From Parietaria judaica (taxonomy: Eukaryota; Streptophyta; Magnoliopsida; Rosales; Urticaceae): a DNA stretch of 64,000 nucleotides. The notes beneath the pieces are model-generated. The model ran no database searches, was not told the origin of the DNA, and saw only the letters and a program-made list of their open reading frames with translations. Below, piece after piece: positions 54,279 through 64,000 of the stretch. Position 1 is the stretch's first letter. Every line of letters begins with the position of its first letter. The stretch is taken from the NCBI GenBank assembly GCA_954871525.1, contig OX940864.1, positions 11,650,001 through 11,714,000 of the forward strand, written 5' to 3'. A program made the translations under genes and the position numbers.

Positions 54279-57200
54279 ATTTTTTTAATGAAAAACTAAA
54301 TCGATATCAGCTATATTTAAGTTAATATTTATGCCAAATATTATTGTCAAATAGAAAATAATTAAGGGTATATTGGTCCATATTTTAATTAATTGGTAGT
54401 TTCTAATCTGAGTTGTTAAGTCTTGATTTGAGTAAATGTTAATCGTTGAACAAATAAGGAAAAATGGTAAAAAATTAACAATTGTAATTGTAGTTTTTTT
54501 TGTCTTTTTCTAGTTTTCCGTTCGGTTAAATTATTACCATTTTCGATGTAAGGATTCCGTTTCTTTTCCCGATTTGGGCTTCTTGCCTCTGTCCTTCGGT
54601 TGGTTTTTGACTTTCCAAGCTTTGTTCGCCTTTTTACTTTTATGTCAAGTATCGTTGACTTTCTTGATTTCATGATCCAGGCCTCATGGGCCTTCGTCAT
54701 TTAGTGAGAATCAGACTTCGTAGGATTTTGTTGTTTTTTAGGCACCCGGATTGGTCCGGATCCAAGTTATTTTATTTATTTATTTTATTAAATTTGTTTT
54801 ATTTATTGTTTAGTCCCTAATTTCGTTTAATTGTTCAAATCTAACATTTTGGTACTTAAGTTCGGTTTTGAAAAAAATAAATGTTTAAATTCTTAAATTA
54901 TTTTGTGTGTTTTAAATATTTAAAAATAAATATGAAATAAATTAAAACATACAACTACAAAAGAAAGTAAATATGTGTTTTTTATTCAACAAACTCGAAG
55001 GTCGGATACAGGAAAGTACAACTACAACCAAATGTCGAAAGGCAAACGAAGTTTCAAATTCAAAGTACAATTAGAAAACGAACAATTGAAAACGAATTAC
55101 ATTTGAATAATTGAAAAGTAATTCGCGAATTCTCAGTCAAACATATCGTTTTCTTGTTGTCGCTTGTTGGCCATAATCCAATCTCTCGAAAGCATAAGGA
55201 TCTCGACCAGCAATGACCTCGTAGACTTGTAGCGAGGCTCTAACATCCTTCCGGCCATTGAGAATGCCGCCTCCGATGATACCGTTGAGACCGGGATTAT
55301 GAGAATGTCACGAGCCAACAAGGATAAAATCGGATACTCAGATCGATTTGCGTGCCACCATTGAAGGATCTCGAGGCCTTCGTTAGGGCACAGTGTCGGA
55401 GGAAGGTTGCAGAATCGGGCGTACTCGTCGACGGTGTTGCATCGTTGATGTCGACCAAGAACACGAGATCCCAAATTGCCGCTTCCTTGTGAACCCAGTG
55501 AAGAGGTCGATGCCGTATTGCCGCCGCCGCCCCCAATAGCCGTAAGGTAGTAGAATAACCGGTGATTGTACACGTATGGTGAACCACCGGCCCCGCGTCC
55601 ACCCTATATTGAACAAAAAATATTAACATTTAGAGTAATGTTAGGAAATTAAAAAAAAATTAATCTTAAGAAATAAAGTTAAAAAAATTACCTGAGTTTG
55701 TTGTTGAGGATTCGTTTCCTCCATCTGATCTTCCAAGTCGTTAAATTTTTGCTCGTACTCTCGGTAAAGGGCCTTCATCTTCTGATCCGCATCGAAGTAA
55801 TTGTGCGTCATATAAGGCTCCCCCATCATAACTTCCATCGCATATAAGACATCCTGCAGTTTGGAAAGCTTAAGCAACGGATCCACTATTACAGCGGAGC
55901 AATATAAAAATGGGAGCTTTTCAGAACCCCAATAATACTCGAACTTTGCAATAACCGGGGTTAGTACATCGGTAAATAAAGTATTACTTTTTACATTTTC
56001 AAAATGACAAAGAATATCGAAAATAACGGGCAAAGCTCTCTGAGACGTGGGTGAGTAAACATAAGATAAATCAATAGTAATTTGATGAAAAGGGTGAAGA
56101 AAAGCCTGGAATTGGATAGCGGTTATCCAATCGTTCGGAGTGAGGTCTTCGCGGTCGTCGTGGTCCGGGCCGTTGATCCAATTTGTAAGAAGCTCCCGGT
56201 ATGGTATGACAACATCCAACATCATGTAAGTCGAGTTCCAGCGGATCGGGATATCCGGTTGAAACGTTCTGACCTGGTAACTATGAGCCTTGCAATAATC
56301 CTCCCAAGAAAGTGTACGCAATGTAGATGATCGTATATATAAAATCGTGTTCCTAATTTTGGCGATACTTTCGGAAATAACGCCAATACCGAATTGAACT
56401 ATTAACTTTATAATATGACATGTACACCTTTGATAAAAATAACCCTCCCTAAAATTGGTCAAACTTTCCTTCATTATTTCTACGGCATTGGCGTGAGCAC
56501 TAGCATTATCTAACGTAATGGAAACTACTCTATCCGAAAGGTTCCAATCCGACAAAACTTCTAATATAGCCTCGGCTAGATTTAGTGTTGTATGCCTAAC
56601 CCTCATCGGCCTAAAACCTATGATACACTTTTCCATATGCCAATTATCGTTAATAAAATGAGCTACGACCGTAATATAATCATCATTAGCATGGCCTTTC
56701 CAACAATCAGACGTTAAAGACACTTTGTAAGAAGATTGTTGGAACATTTCGTGTAAAGCGGCCCTTTGCTCGTTATAAAATTTGATTATGGTCTCGTGGT
56801 TTATATAATACGAGATTTCCCTGTAGTTTATCGGCGCCAACTTCATCATCATTTCGTTAAAACCTTCTCCCTCAGGCGCCGATATAGGCAAACCATCGCG
56901 TATAGTCCACTGAGCCACAATCATTCTATATACATCATCGGGTAAGCGACTTACCTCATCCGCCCTCTTTTTCTTTTAGCAGGTCGTGGCGTGTTGTCTA
57001 GGCGGTTGTTGCCGTGGTTCTTCGGATGGGCCGGAAATTACCCCCCGCAGTGTCGACAAATCCCGAACATATCTTCTAGCTGGGTTTCATAGTTCCATCT
57101 GTACTCGGCTCTGAAGTCGTTCTACCAAACCGCTCCCGTTAATTTCTTTCGTTTCCTCGGCGGCGGATGGTGGGGAATACCGCCCACACCCGGAACTAAG

Positions 57201-57919
57201 CATTGTCCACGTTCACGTCCAGCTCGCCTTGCTGGTAGAACTTCCTCAACTTCTTCGACTTCCTCCTCCTCGCCTTGAACGTAGTTCGGGTCCTCCACAT
57301 CATCATTCTCATCATCATCATCATCGCCGTCATCGGAGTTGTTGGATTGGTTCCTCGACCTCGTTTCCTAAAAAAAATAAAGGAATATTACAAGGGTTAA
57401 ATTTTAATATTAATTTAAATATTACAAGGAATATTACAATTATTAAATTTTAATATTAATCATATTAATTTAATTTAATTTTATATTGTTAATTAAAAAA
57501 GTTAACAAAATTAAAAATGGTATTTTATATGTGTGGAAATAATTATCAAGCTCTTTTAGACGGAACTCCACGAGGTTCCAAGACCAGATCGACTGAAAAG
57601 GAGGCTATGATATCACTTTAGGCCCAAGCTTTTCTAGACAAAACTCCCCGAGGTTCCCATGCTAGCTTGGAGGAGATTGCAAAGCAAACCTTATTTAAAA
57701 ACCAATTTTTCTAAGACACCATAATCCTTAAAAACTTTATAATTATCACCACACATAAAAATTACACTTTTTATTTTTTTAACTTATTTAATTAACTATT
57801 TAAAATTTAACTAAACTAATACGACTATTTATTTAACTAATAATTAAGTAAGTAAGTAACAATTAACAAGTAAGTAATAAAGTAACTAACTAACTATAAT
57901 ATGACTATTAATTAATTAA

Positions 57920-60900
57920 CTAGTGGACGGCACCGCGCTTCGCGCGGTGGTGATAAATTACTGATTATAAATATTTTTAAAAGATTATTGTTTGAATTTA
58001 TTAAATCAATTATTAATTATAAAAAAATTGGTAAAGATAAATATCAGATCACCTTAGAAGATTAGTTATCTCCTATGTTCTATCTCCAACTTGATGGCAT
58101 ATATTTCCCTAAAAAGTTCGCTTGATTAATTGATTCTAGTTGTAATATGGAAACTGACAAAAACAATATCTAAAATAAATTTATTTCTCATTATTCACAG
58201 ATATCCCTGATGAGTATACTAATATTTAAAAAAAATTAAAAAATTACATGTTGTAATAATCTATGAAGGGACTATAATAAATTCATTTTTTATTTCTTAT
58301 CAAATGAAATGGACTTTTTTCTTCTTATTACGTCATTATAAAAATAAAAAAAATTCTATCTGTAATAATTCGTATATAATGTCTTGATTGTAAAAATATA
58401 CATGTTATTTATTTAAAAGATCTAAAAAAGTTAACATAATAGTACAACAACTCCAAAACTACATTTATCTATAAATTTCTTAGATAATCATGTATACTAA
58501 AAAACACTAATATAACCACATATTAATCGCGATGAATTATATAAAATATTAATGTGTTTGAATAAAACACAAATCAATGCCGTCGCATAATTTGACTAAT
58601 TTTACTAATAAGACAAATTCTAAAACTAAGCTTATGTTAATGTAATTAGTAAAAGTTTAAATCATTATACAGACTTCCATATGTGTAAGTATTATTTTAT
58701 TTATATATTAAGTTAGGTTATGCAAAACGTTTTTTTATATAAGAATTTTTCGAAAGAACAAAAATTTAAATTGATTAATTTCCTCAATCCTTTGCATAAG
58801 AGGGGATGAAGGCGTTGGATAAAAAATAAGAGGAAATAAAGACTTTTAATGAATATTGAATATTACACTCATCAAGTTTACTTATTTTAATTTTGAGAAA
58901 ACTAAAATCTAAAATTAGGAAATTTGTTGTCTTAGTATGATGTTGTATAATTCGCGCCCAAAGTGTTTATTTTAAACATTATTGACTATATAAATCAAAT
59001 GGTATAAGCAGAATAGATATCCTAAAGAAGTATATATAAGTATCTTAAAATATAGGTTCGAACTTCAAACTTTATATTTCATAATAGCTATTAATATTTT
59101 TAATAATAAAAAATAAGTAGTTTAGCTTGGTGATACTTTGCTTATAGGCAGCTCATATAAAAAGCAATAAATCAGTGATTAAATTCTAAATTGTGGGACA
59201 TCAATTTTCGCAAATAGAATTAATATGATTTTTTTTTCTTAAATAGATTTTCATCTACTTGGACTTACCCGTGGCCTGTCATATATTTCTATATGACATA
59301 TGAAGAAATAAATTTATCACGTATTGAAATTGTGTGAATAATTTTGAAAATATATTATTTTATTCACGTCGTTATCAAACCATAAAACTTTTCATAATTC
59401 AATATTATTCAAAAATGAAAGATAACAAATATGAAAATTGGTGTCAATACGGTGTAAAATATATTATTTTATTCACGTCGCCATGATACCATCAAATTTT
59501 CATAATTCAACATTATTAAAAAATGAAAGATAACAAATATGACAATTGGTGTCAATAGTTCCGAACGTTGAGTATGCTTGCAGCTAACACATTTTAACTC
59601 TGAAAATAGTACAAATACACTTATAAATTATAAATTTTGGCTATTAACTTAAGTGACGAACCACTAAGTTATATTATAAAATAGTGGAAAATGAAAAAGA
59701 AAAATAAAGAAATGTGTTAAGTGACGAACCACTAAGGTTATTAGGTGACAAACCGTGGTACGCTTTGTGGTTTGGTTTTGATCGTAAAGCTTTCTTAATT
59801 ATCCTTCGATTCACATTAATAAAGAAATGATATTCAACAATGATATTCATCAACAATAAATAAAATTTGTGAGGATTACCTTTAGAAACTTTACAACACA
59901 ATTATATAAACGAACTTACAGAGAAAACACATAAACACGGTGGACCAACCTCGAAGAAAGACGTCTATTTGCTAACTCATGTACATCTGCAAAAGAACTT
60001 TAGAATAGTTTTTTTAGTATTGTCACAAAAGTAGCTCACATTTAAAGTAGGTTAAAGCATTGAAAAAAATACGTAAAGAAACAAATGTACGATGAAATAG
60101 AAGAAATGTGTCTTGATACTACGTTAATGAGCAACGGTAACATTAGAATATATATATATTTGGTTTTTGAGAATCGGTATATATAAGTTGCAACATGATT
60201 CTATATAGACTCAAGTCTAAATAGTGAAAACTTATTTGGATCTAAGATAATGGAAGAAGAGTAAAAAGAACCGTGTTGTCATCAATTAAAAACATCTATT
60301 TATAAGCTTGGAAGAGTAATATGAGAAGTCTTAATACATGAAAATAACTTTAAAAACTTAAGGAAGAGGGAAAATCAGGAGTCTTAGGCATAAAGTTTAC
60401 ACATAATTCATAATTCTAAAGAATGTGAAAAGCCAAAGGCCATTCAATTAACAATCCAAATGTAATTAAATTTACAATTTTTTCATGTAAGAAAATAGTT
60501 GAATCATGGAATTTATTATATTTGTTTATATATATATATTAATATTTTTTCATGTAAGAAAATAGTTGAATCATGGAACTTATTACGTTTCGAATGCAAA
60601 GTTTTTTTTTCTTCTGAATTATATGAAAAAATATATTTAATAATGGACACTGTCTCATTCATTAATATATGTATGCATTTTTTTCTATTTTCTTGCATGT
60701 ATATATAGATAGATAGAAATAGGTACTTTCCAACTTATTAATAAACTTTATCTTTAATTTTTCCAACGTATCATATACATAATTCATTAATAAACTTTCC
60801 AATAAATTTTTCATCAAAACCAAATCAATAAACTTTATCACTCATTAATTATTCATTATAAACAATTGCATGCATTTTTATTATCTGTCGAATGCACTCT

Positions 60901-61249
60901 CTTTCACATTAATAGTTGAATGCAGTAATAGGCATTTGTCTTACTCGGTTAATATTTTTCTCATCCAATATAATTAAGTTAAGCTTTCAAGTCTTGATAA
61001 AGAATTAATTTTTTATTATTTCTCCTCTTCTTCAACGTAAAGGTGTAGAAAGATGATACTTCTAATTAAAAATATGTCATTTCAATATGTCATTTGGTCT
61101 AATAATGTCTAATAAATATAATAATAATATTGAGTCATCTAATAAATGAATTAGTATTAAATATTTTTATAAAATCATGAAATTTTAGAATGATAGAATT
61201 CTCTATTTCCAAGCTTTTTAGACAATCAATTTATTGTGGATGGATTTTG

Positions 61250-61281
<32 letters not shown>

Positions 61282-61283
61282 GA
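57920..61283 (-). mobile_element. Non-autonomous Helitron nested in hAT B
   Basis: Read on the minus strand, the 3364-bp segment starts TCTATATATATA and ends CTAG. Seven bases before CTAG is a perfect 8-bp stem with 3-nt loop (CACCGCGC GAA GCGCGGTG; 57931-57949). The preceding base is A and the following base is T, as expected for Helitron insertion between A and T without duplication. Element A has no such segment at the equivalent place, which confirms it as an insertion. No Rep/helicase frame is present. It contains an imperfect tandem duplication (59350-59557). Confidence 0.85.
59350..59557. repeat. Tandem duplication of about 100 bp inside the Helitron
   Basis: Two copies of a unit from TATATTATTTTATTCACGTC to ATTGGTGTCAATA with a period of about 109 bp. 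A shorter repeated block (ATGTAAGAAAATAGTTGAAT) occurs at about 60485 and 60552. Confidence 0.8.
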
Positions 61284-62292
61284 TTAAAGTATTAAAATAA
61301 TATGTTTATTAATTAACTTAATAGTTATTAATTATTAATTAACTTATTAAGTAAGTAAGTAACTACTAACTATAATTAAGTAATTAATTATATGACTTTT
61401 TTTATTTAACTTATTAATTAATTTATTATCTATATGACTAATGACTATTTATTAAGTAAGTAACTATTTATTATCCAACAATTTAAAATTTATTATCTAA
61501 CAAAGTAAGAAACTAATATTTAATTTATTATCTAACAATTTCAAATATAATAAAACTATAATTTAATTTATTAACTACTTAAATTAAACTCAACTTACCA
61601 CGACGTCGAGGGAAACATAATGTTGTTGACGATGTTGTTGGACTTGGTGTTGTTGCTCGTGATGGCGGACTTGTGCTTGGTATTGTTGTTCGTTGCTACG
61701 GCTTTGCCAATCCGAAATATTTGTACCTTGATAATTAAGTAAGTTCGTAAAACTACCGACGTGACCTTGAGAAAATAACAATTGTTGGTTCGGCCCAATG
61801 CCAGCGGTACCATATTGACCATGAACCGATAACGGTTGGCTAGAAGAACCGGGAACATTGTGTTGATTCATAACTCCGACATTATAATTATGTTGACTAA
61901 AATCCGTCCTGCTATTAATCGACCGCGGTGACGAAATAGTAGACCGTCTTTTTCCTCGGACTTCGGGATGTCCTCAAGAACGGTTGTTGTCACTCAACAT
62001 ATTAATGACAAATTAAACTAATAATAACGGTAAAATAAACTAAATTAAACTAAATAATAACGACAAATTAAACTAATAATAACGGAAATATAAACTAAAT
62101 TAAACTAATAACTAATAAAAACTATAACTAATAACAAATAAAATACCTAAACTATATATTAAACTAGTATTTGAGAGTATTTATATAATTATAAAGTAGC
62201 TAAACTATAGCCTAATTTCGGAACATTGAGAGCTTGAGAGATTTGGAGATGAAGAGAAGAAGATGTGTGAAAAAATTGGGGGTGAAATGGTG

Positions 62293-62300
62293 TATTTATA
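62293..62300 (-). promoter_or_regulatory. TATA box of hAT element B
   Basis: TATAAATA on the minus strand, in the same context (CCTATAAATACACC) as in element A. Confidence 0.65.
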
Positions 62301-62697
62301 GGAAAATTAAAATGTGTAGGAATTCGAGTAAAAATGTGTAATAATAGCCCCAACGGTAACATTGGGGGACTTCGAGGCAATTTTGACTGTTGCTTCCAAT
62401 GGTAATAAAACACTGACGCGTGTCAGGTACCTTTTACACTCCAACAGGAAGATCATCTGGGCCGTTGATTCGCTTCATCCAACGGCCCTCGTTTAACGCG
62501 CATTAATTTTCTTTTTTCTTTTTTCTTTTTTATAAAAAAAATCCCGGATCTGGACGCATCCGGATCCGTGTTTTAAAGGATCCGGAGAGTTCCGGATCCG
62601 TGTTTTTTCGAACCCGGATATATCTGGGTCCGGGTTTTTTTTTTTAATGGCATCCGGGTATTTACCCGGGTACGCCATTTTGGGGGTTACTTTTAAG

Positions 62698-63468
62698 ACA
62701 TATGGGCCTCTTTTTGGGTTGGGCATTTATCTAATATCGTCCGAACTCGCAAATATGTTGCAAATTTTTTGTATTTTCAGCATAACTCACTCAATATTTG
62801 TCCATATTTTACAAATGAATTATAGTTGGAAAGTTAAAAGATAGATCTATAATTTTAGTGTTTTACGTATTGGCAGCATTTTTTTTTATAAAAATAATAA
62901 ATTTTAATCGAAACATAAAAGTAGACTATCCACATACTTTTTACTATTGATTTCATCATATTTCTAAGAAACATTTAACAAATACGCACAAAATAGACAA
63001 AAAGAATCAAAATTAATATGTATACTCAGAAGATTAAAATGATTTCTTGTTTAAAAATACAAATAATAGTCAATATATTATGACTCAACATGTTACCATA
63101 AGTCAATTTAACTTGTTTCATATGTTAGTGATTGTTTATTATCTATTATCTGTAAACTAACTCGATAATAAATCTGTTTCCAGGTGATTTCTCCGCTTGA
63201 ATATTGTTAGCAAACTTTGATTGTGTGTTTGTATATTGCCTCTCATTCTCTTTTCCATGTCCGATAGAGAGACGGAGATCCTTGAGGGTTTCGTCCAAGG
63301 CGCCATTCAGTTCTCTCTGAGGTTGTGAACTACATTCATTCTAGGAAACAAAGGTACTTTTTCTACGTGTCTCCTACATTTGTTTATGGCTTGCTTATAA
63401 CTTTTTAATCACCGATCCATGGACCTCTCTTCAGTTCCAGTTTGGCTGTGCAGACATATGAGTGAATC
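62698..63468. other. Intergenic or 5' region of the NLR fragment
   Basis: AT-rich up to about 63180, then less so. 63318-63360 resembles 51715-51765. A possible splice acceptor (GGCTGTGCAG) lies at about 63443-63452, just upstream of the reading frame. Confidence 0.4.
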
Positions 63469-63858
63469 ATGCATGCAAACTTCCAGGCCGTCCTCGCTCT
63501 TATCGTGGAGAGGCTCGTCAACTGGGTTGCTTCTTCTGATGTTGGGATATTCATCAGGGGAATGAAAGACGACCACTTTCAAAATCTTGTTAAGAGACTG
63601 CAGAGTATGATGAGCTCTTTCGTGCTCGAAGATGCAAAGCAGAGACAGTACATGGACGCCCGAGTGAAAGCCTGGCTCTACCAAGTTGAAGACGCGGTGT
63701 TCGATTCTAGAGATTTTCTAGATATGAACGAATATGAGGCTATGCACCTCAAAGTGGCCGACACCAACGAGGTACGTGAATACAAAAGGCCAGAGATACT
63801 AGCAAACCTTTCCCTGACGATATATGTATCGCCGGCGGGGAGTCCCTTCAAAAAATAA
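63469..63858 (+). CDS. NLR coiled-coil (Rx_N-like) fragment
   Basis: A 129-codon frame. Residues about 8-95 follow the plan of the CC/Rx_N domain of RPP13-like CNL resistance proteins: LIVERLVNWVASSDVGIFIRG, LVKRLQSMMSSFVLEDAKQRQ, VKAWLYQVEDAVFDSRDFLD. In intracellular immune receptors this domain mediates signalling and oligomerisation. After about residue 98 the sequence departs from the family and stops at 63858. No NB-ARC motif (P-loop GxGGxGKTT) is seen before the window ends at 64000. It is either a truncated remnant or the first exon of a gene continuing beyond the window. The frame's first in-frame Met is used; a TGA two codons upstream of that ATG blocks extension. Confidence 0.65.
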   Translation: MHANFQAVLALIVERLVNWVASSDVGIFIRGMKDDHFQNLVKRLQSMMSSFVLEDAKQRQYMDARVKAWLYQVEDAVFDSRDFLDMNEYEAMHLKVADTNEVREYKRPEILANLSLTIYVSPAGSPFKK

Positions 63859-64000
63859 AGAATGATGCTGGACCCTCGTCTAGCGAAAGTAGCGTACGTA
63901 TCTCAAAGAGAATCAAGGTGGTTAATGACAAATGGAGGAATGCCTAGGTGGTTTATATCGTCGTTAGAGCCGAAAATGACAGTGCGGGGGTGACTGTCAC

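Larger units (their letters stand above)
55133..62000 (-). pseudogene. hAT transposase pseudogene (element B)
   Basis: Exon 1 (62000-61599) encodes the Gln-rich segment shared with element A but has TGA at codon 9. A long intron holds the Helitron. The next exon (57367-55692) starts with an acidic Asp/Glu stretch, then a basic RKRKKLTGAVW and BED-finger remnants (ICRHCGG, FPAHPKNHG). Two in-frame stops and a frameshift near 56970 separate it from the intact 427-codon core (56924 onward). The core shows SLTSDCWKGHAND, SITLDNASAHANAV, RCTCHIIKL and RWNSTYMML. The last exon (55603-55133), joined in phase 0, gives a glycine-rich linker and the dimerisation region (LQWWHANRSEYPILSLLARD, STVSSEAAFSMAGRML). 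It would excise DNA in the nucleus if restored, but as read it is non-functional. Confidence 0.88.
54740..62689 (-). mobile_element. hAT transposon B, near full-length, interrupted by a Helitron
   Basis: About 7.95 kb (roughly 4.6 kb without the Helitron). The 5' end at 62689 reads inward TAACCCCCAAAAT, matching the left end of element A (TAATGCCCAAAAT). Several CCGGAT/ATCCGG subterminal repeats and the same TATA and leader follow. The 3' end near 54740 keeps one CCCGGATTGGTCCGG block, but the terminal repeat and the expected duplication of CTTTTAAG (62690-62697) were not found. That end is truncated or rearranged. It carries all transposase parts, but with stops and a frameshift. Confidence 0.85.

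Noticed and set aside
54416..54700. 94-codon Lys/Arg-rich minus frame beside hAT B
   Set aside because: Unrecognised, no splice or promoter context; possibly rearranged flank of hAT B, but not supportable as a gene.

Overview
The window is nuclear DNA from a flowering plant, almost certainly a eudicot. It is AT-rich, with long intergenic stretches, GT-AG introns, TATAAATA promoters and many plant-type transposable elements. The protein families are plant ones: arabinogalactan peptides, a plant NIMA-related kinase, an A20/AN1 stress-associated protein, an LRR receptor-like pseudokinase and an NLR coiled-coil domain. The species cannot be named from the sequence alone.

Layout: (1) 2.0-5.9 kb holds three tandem minus-strand genes for GPI-anchored arabinogalactan peptides, each with its own TATA box. 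(2) 6.9-9.3 kb is a Ds-like, internally deleted hAT transposon (element A) with a perfect 8-bp target-site duplication (TSD). (3) 10.8-16.2 kb is a 13-exon NIMA-related kinase gene (588 aa, plant NEK5/NEK6 type, minus strand); at least four of its introns carry short transposon insertions. (4) 17-25 kb is a transposon field: a pogo/Emigrant-like MITE, a 1.6-kb LTR element with a tRNA-iMet primer site and a gag-like ORF containing an expanded acidic Tyr/Asp/Glu repeat, a SINE, a CpG-rich Mutator-like MITE and a small hAT. (5) 26-33 kb has an old direct duplication and four small non-autonomous hAT elements. (6) 33.4-35.1 kb is an intact SAP-type A20/AN1 zinc-finger gene with two 5'-UTR introns. 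(7) 35-45 kb is gene-free, with large microsatellites and a 1.27-kb solo LTR. (8) 45.2-47.4 kb holds another hAT derivative and a foldback element, which end about 260 bp upstream of the start codon of the LRR receptor-like gene (47.6-50.8 kb). That gene lacks several catalytic kinase residues. (9) 51.9-62.7 kb is a nest of transposons: an LTR-like segment with a 23-bp repeat array, a 625-bp foldback Mutator-like element, and a long hAT (element B) whose first intron is interrupted by a 3.4-kb non-autonomous Helitron. (10) The right edge has the CC (Rx_N-like) part of an NLR, with no NB-ARC inside the window.

No gene cluster acting as one pathway is visible; the genes look like independent single loci. 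The AG-peptide trio is the only tandem family. The most instructive structures are the two related hAT copies. Together they show an unusual glutamine-rich first exon, a microhomology deletion that converted a B-like parent into a short derivative, and repeated C-to-T nonsense changes. All element boundaries and TSDs were read by eye; no database search was possible.
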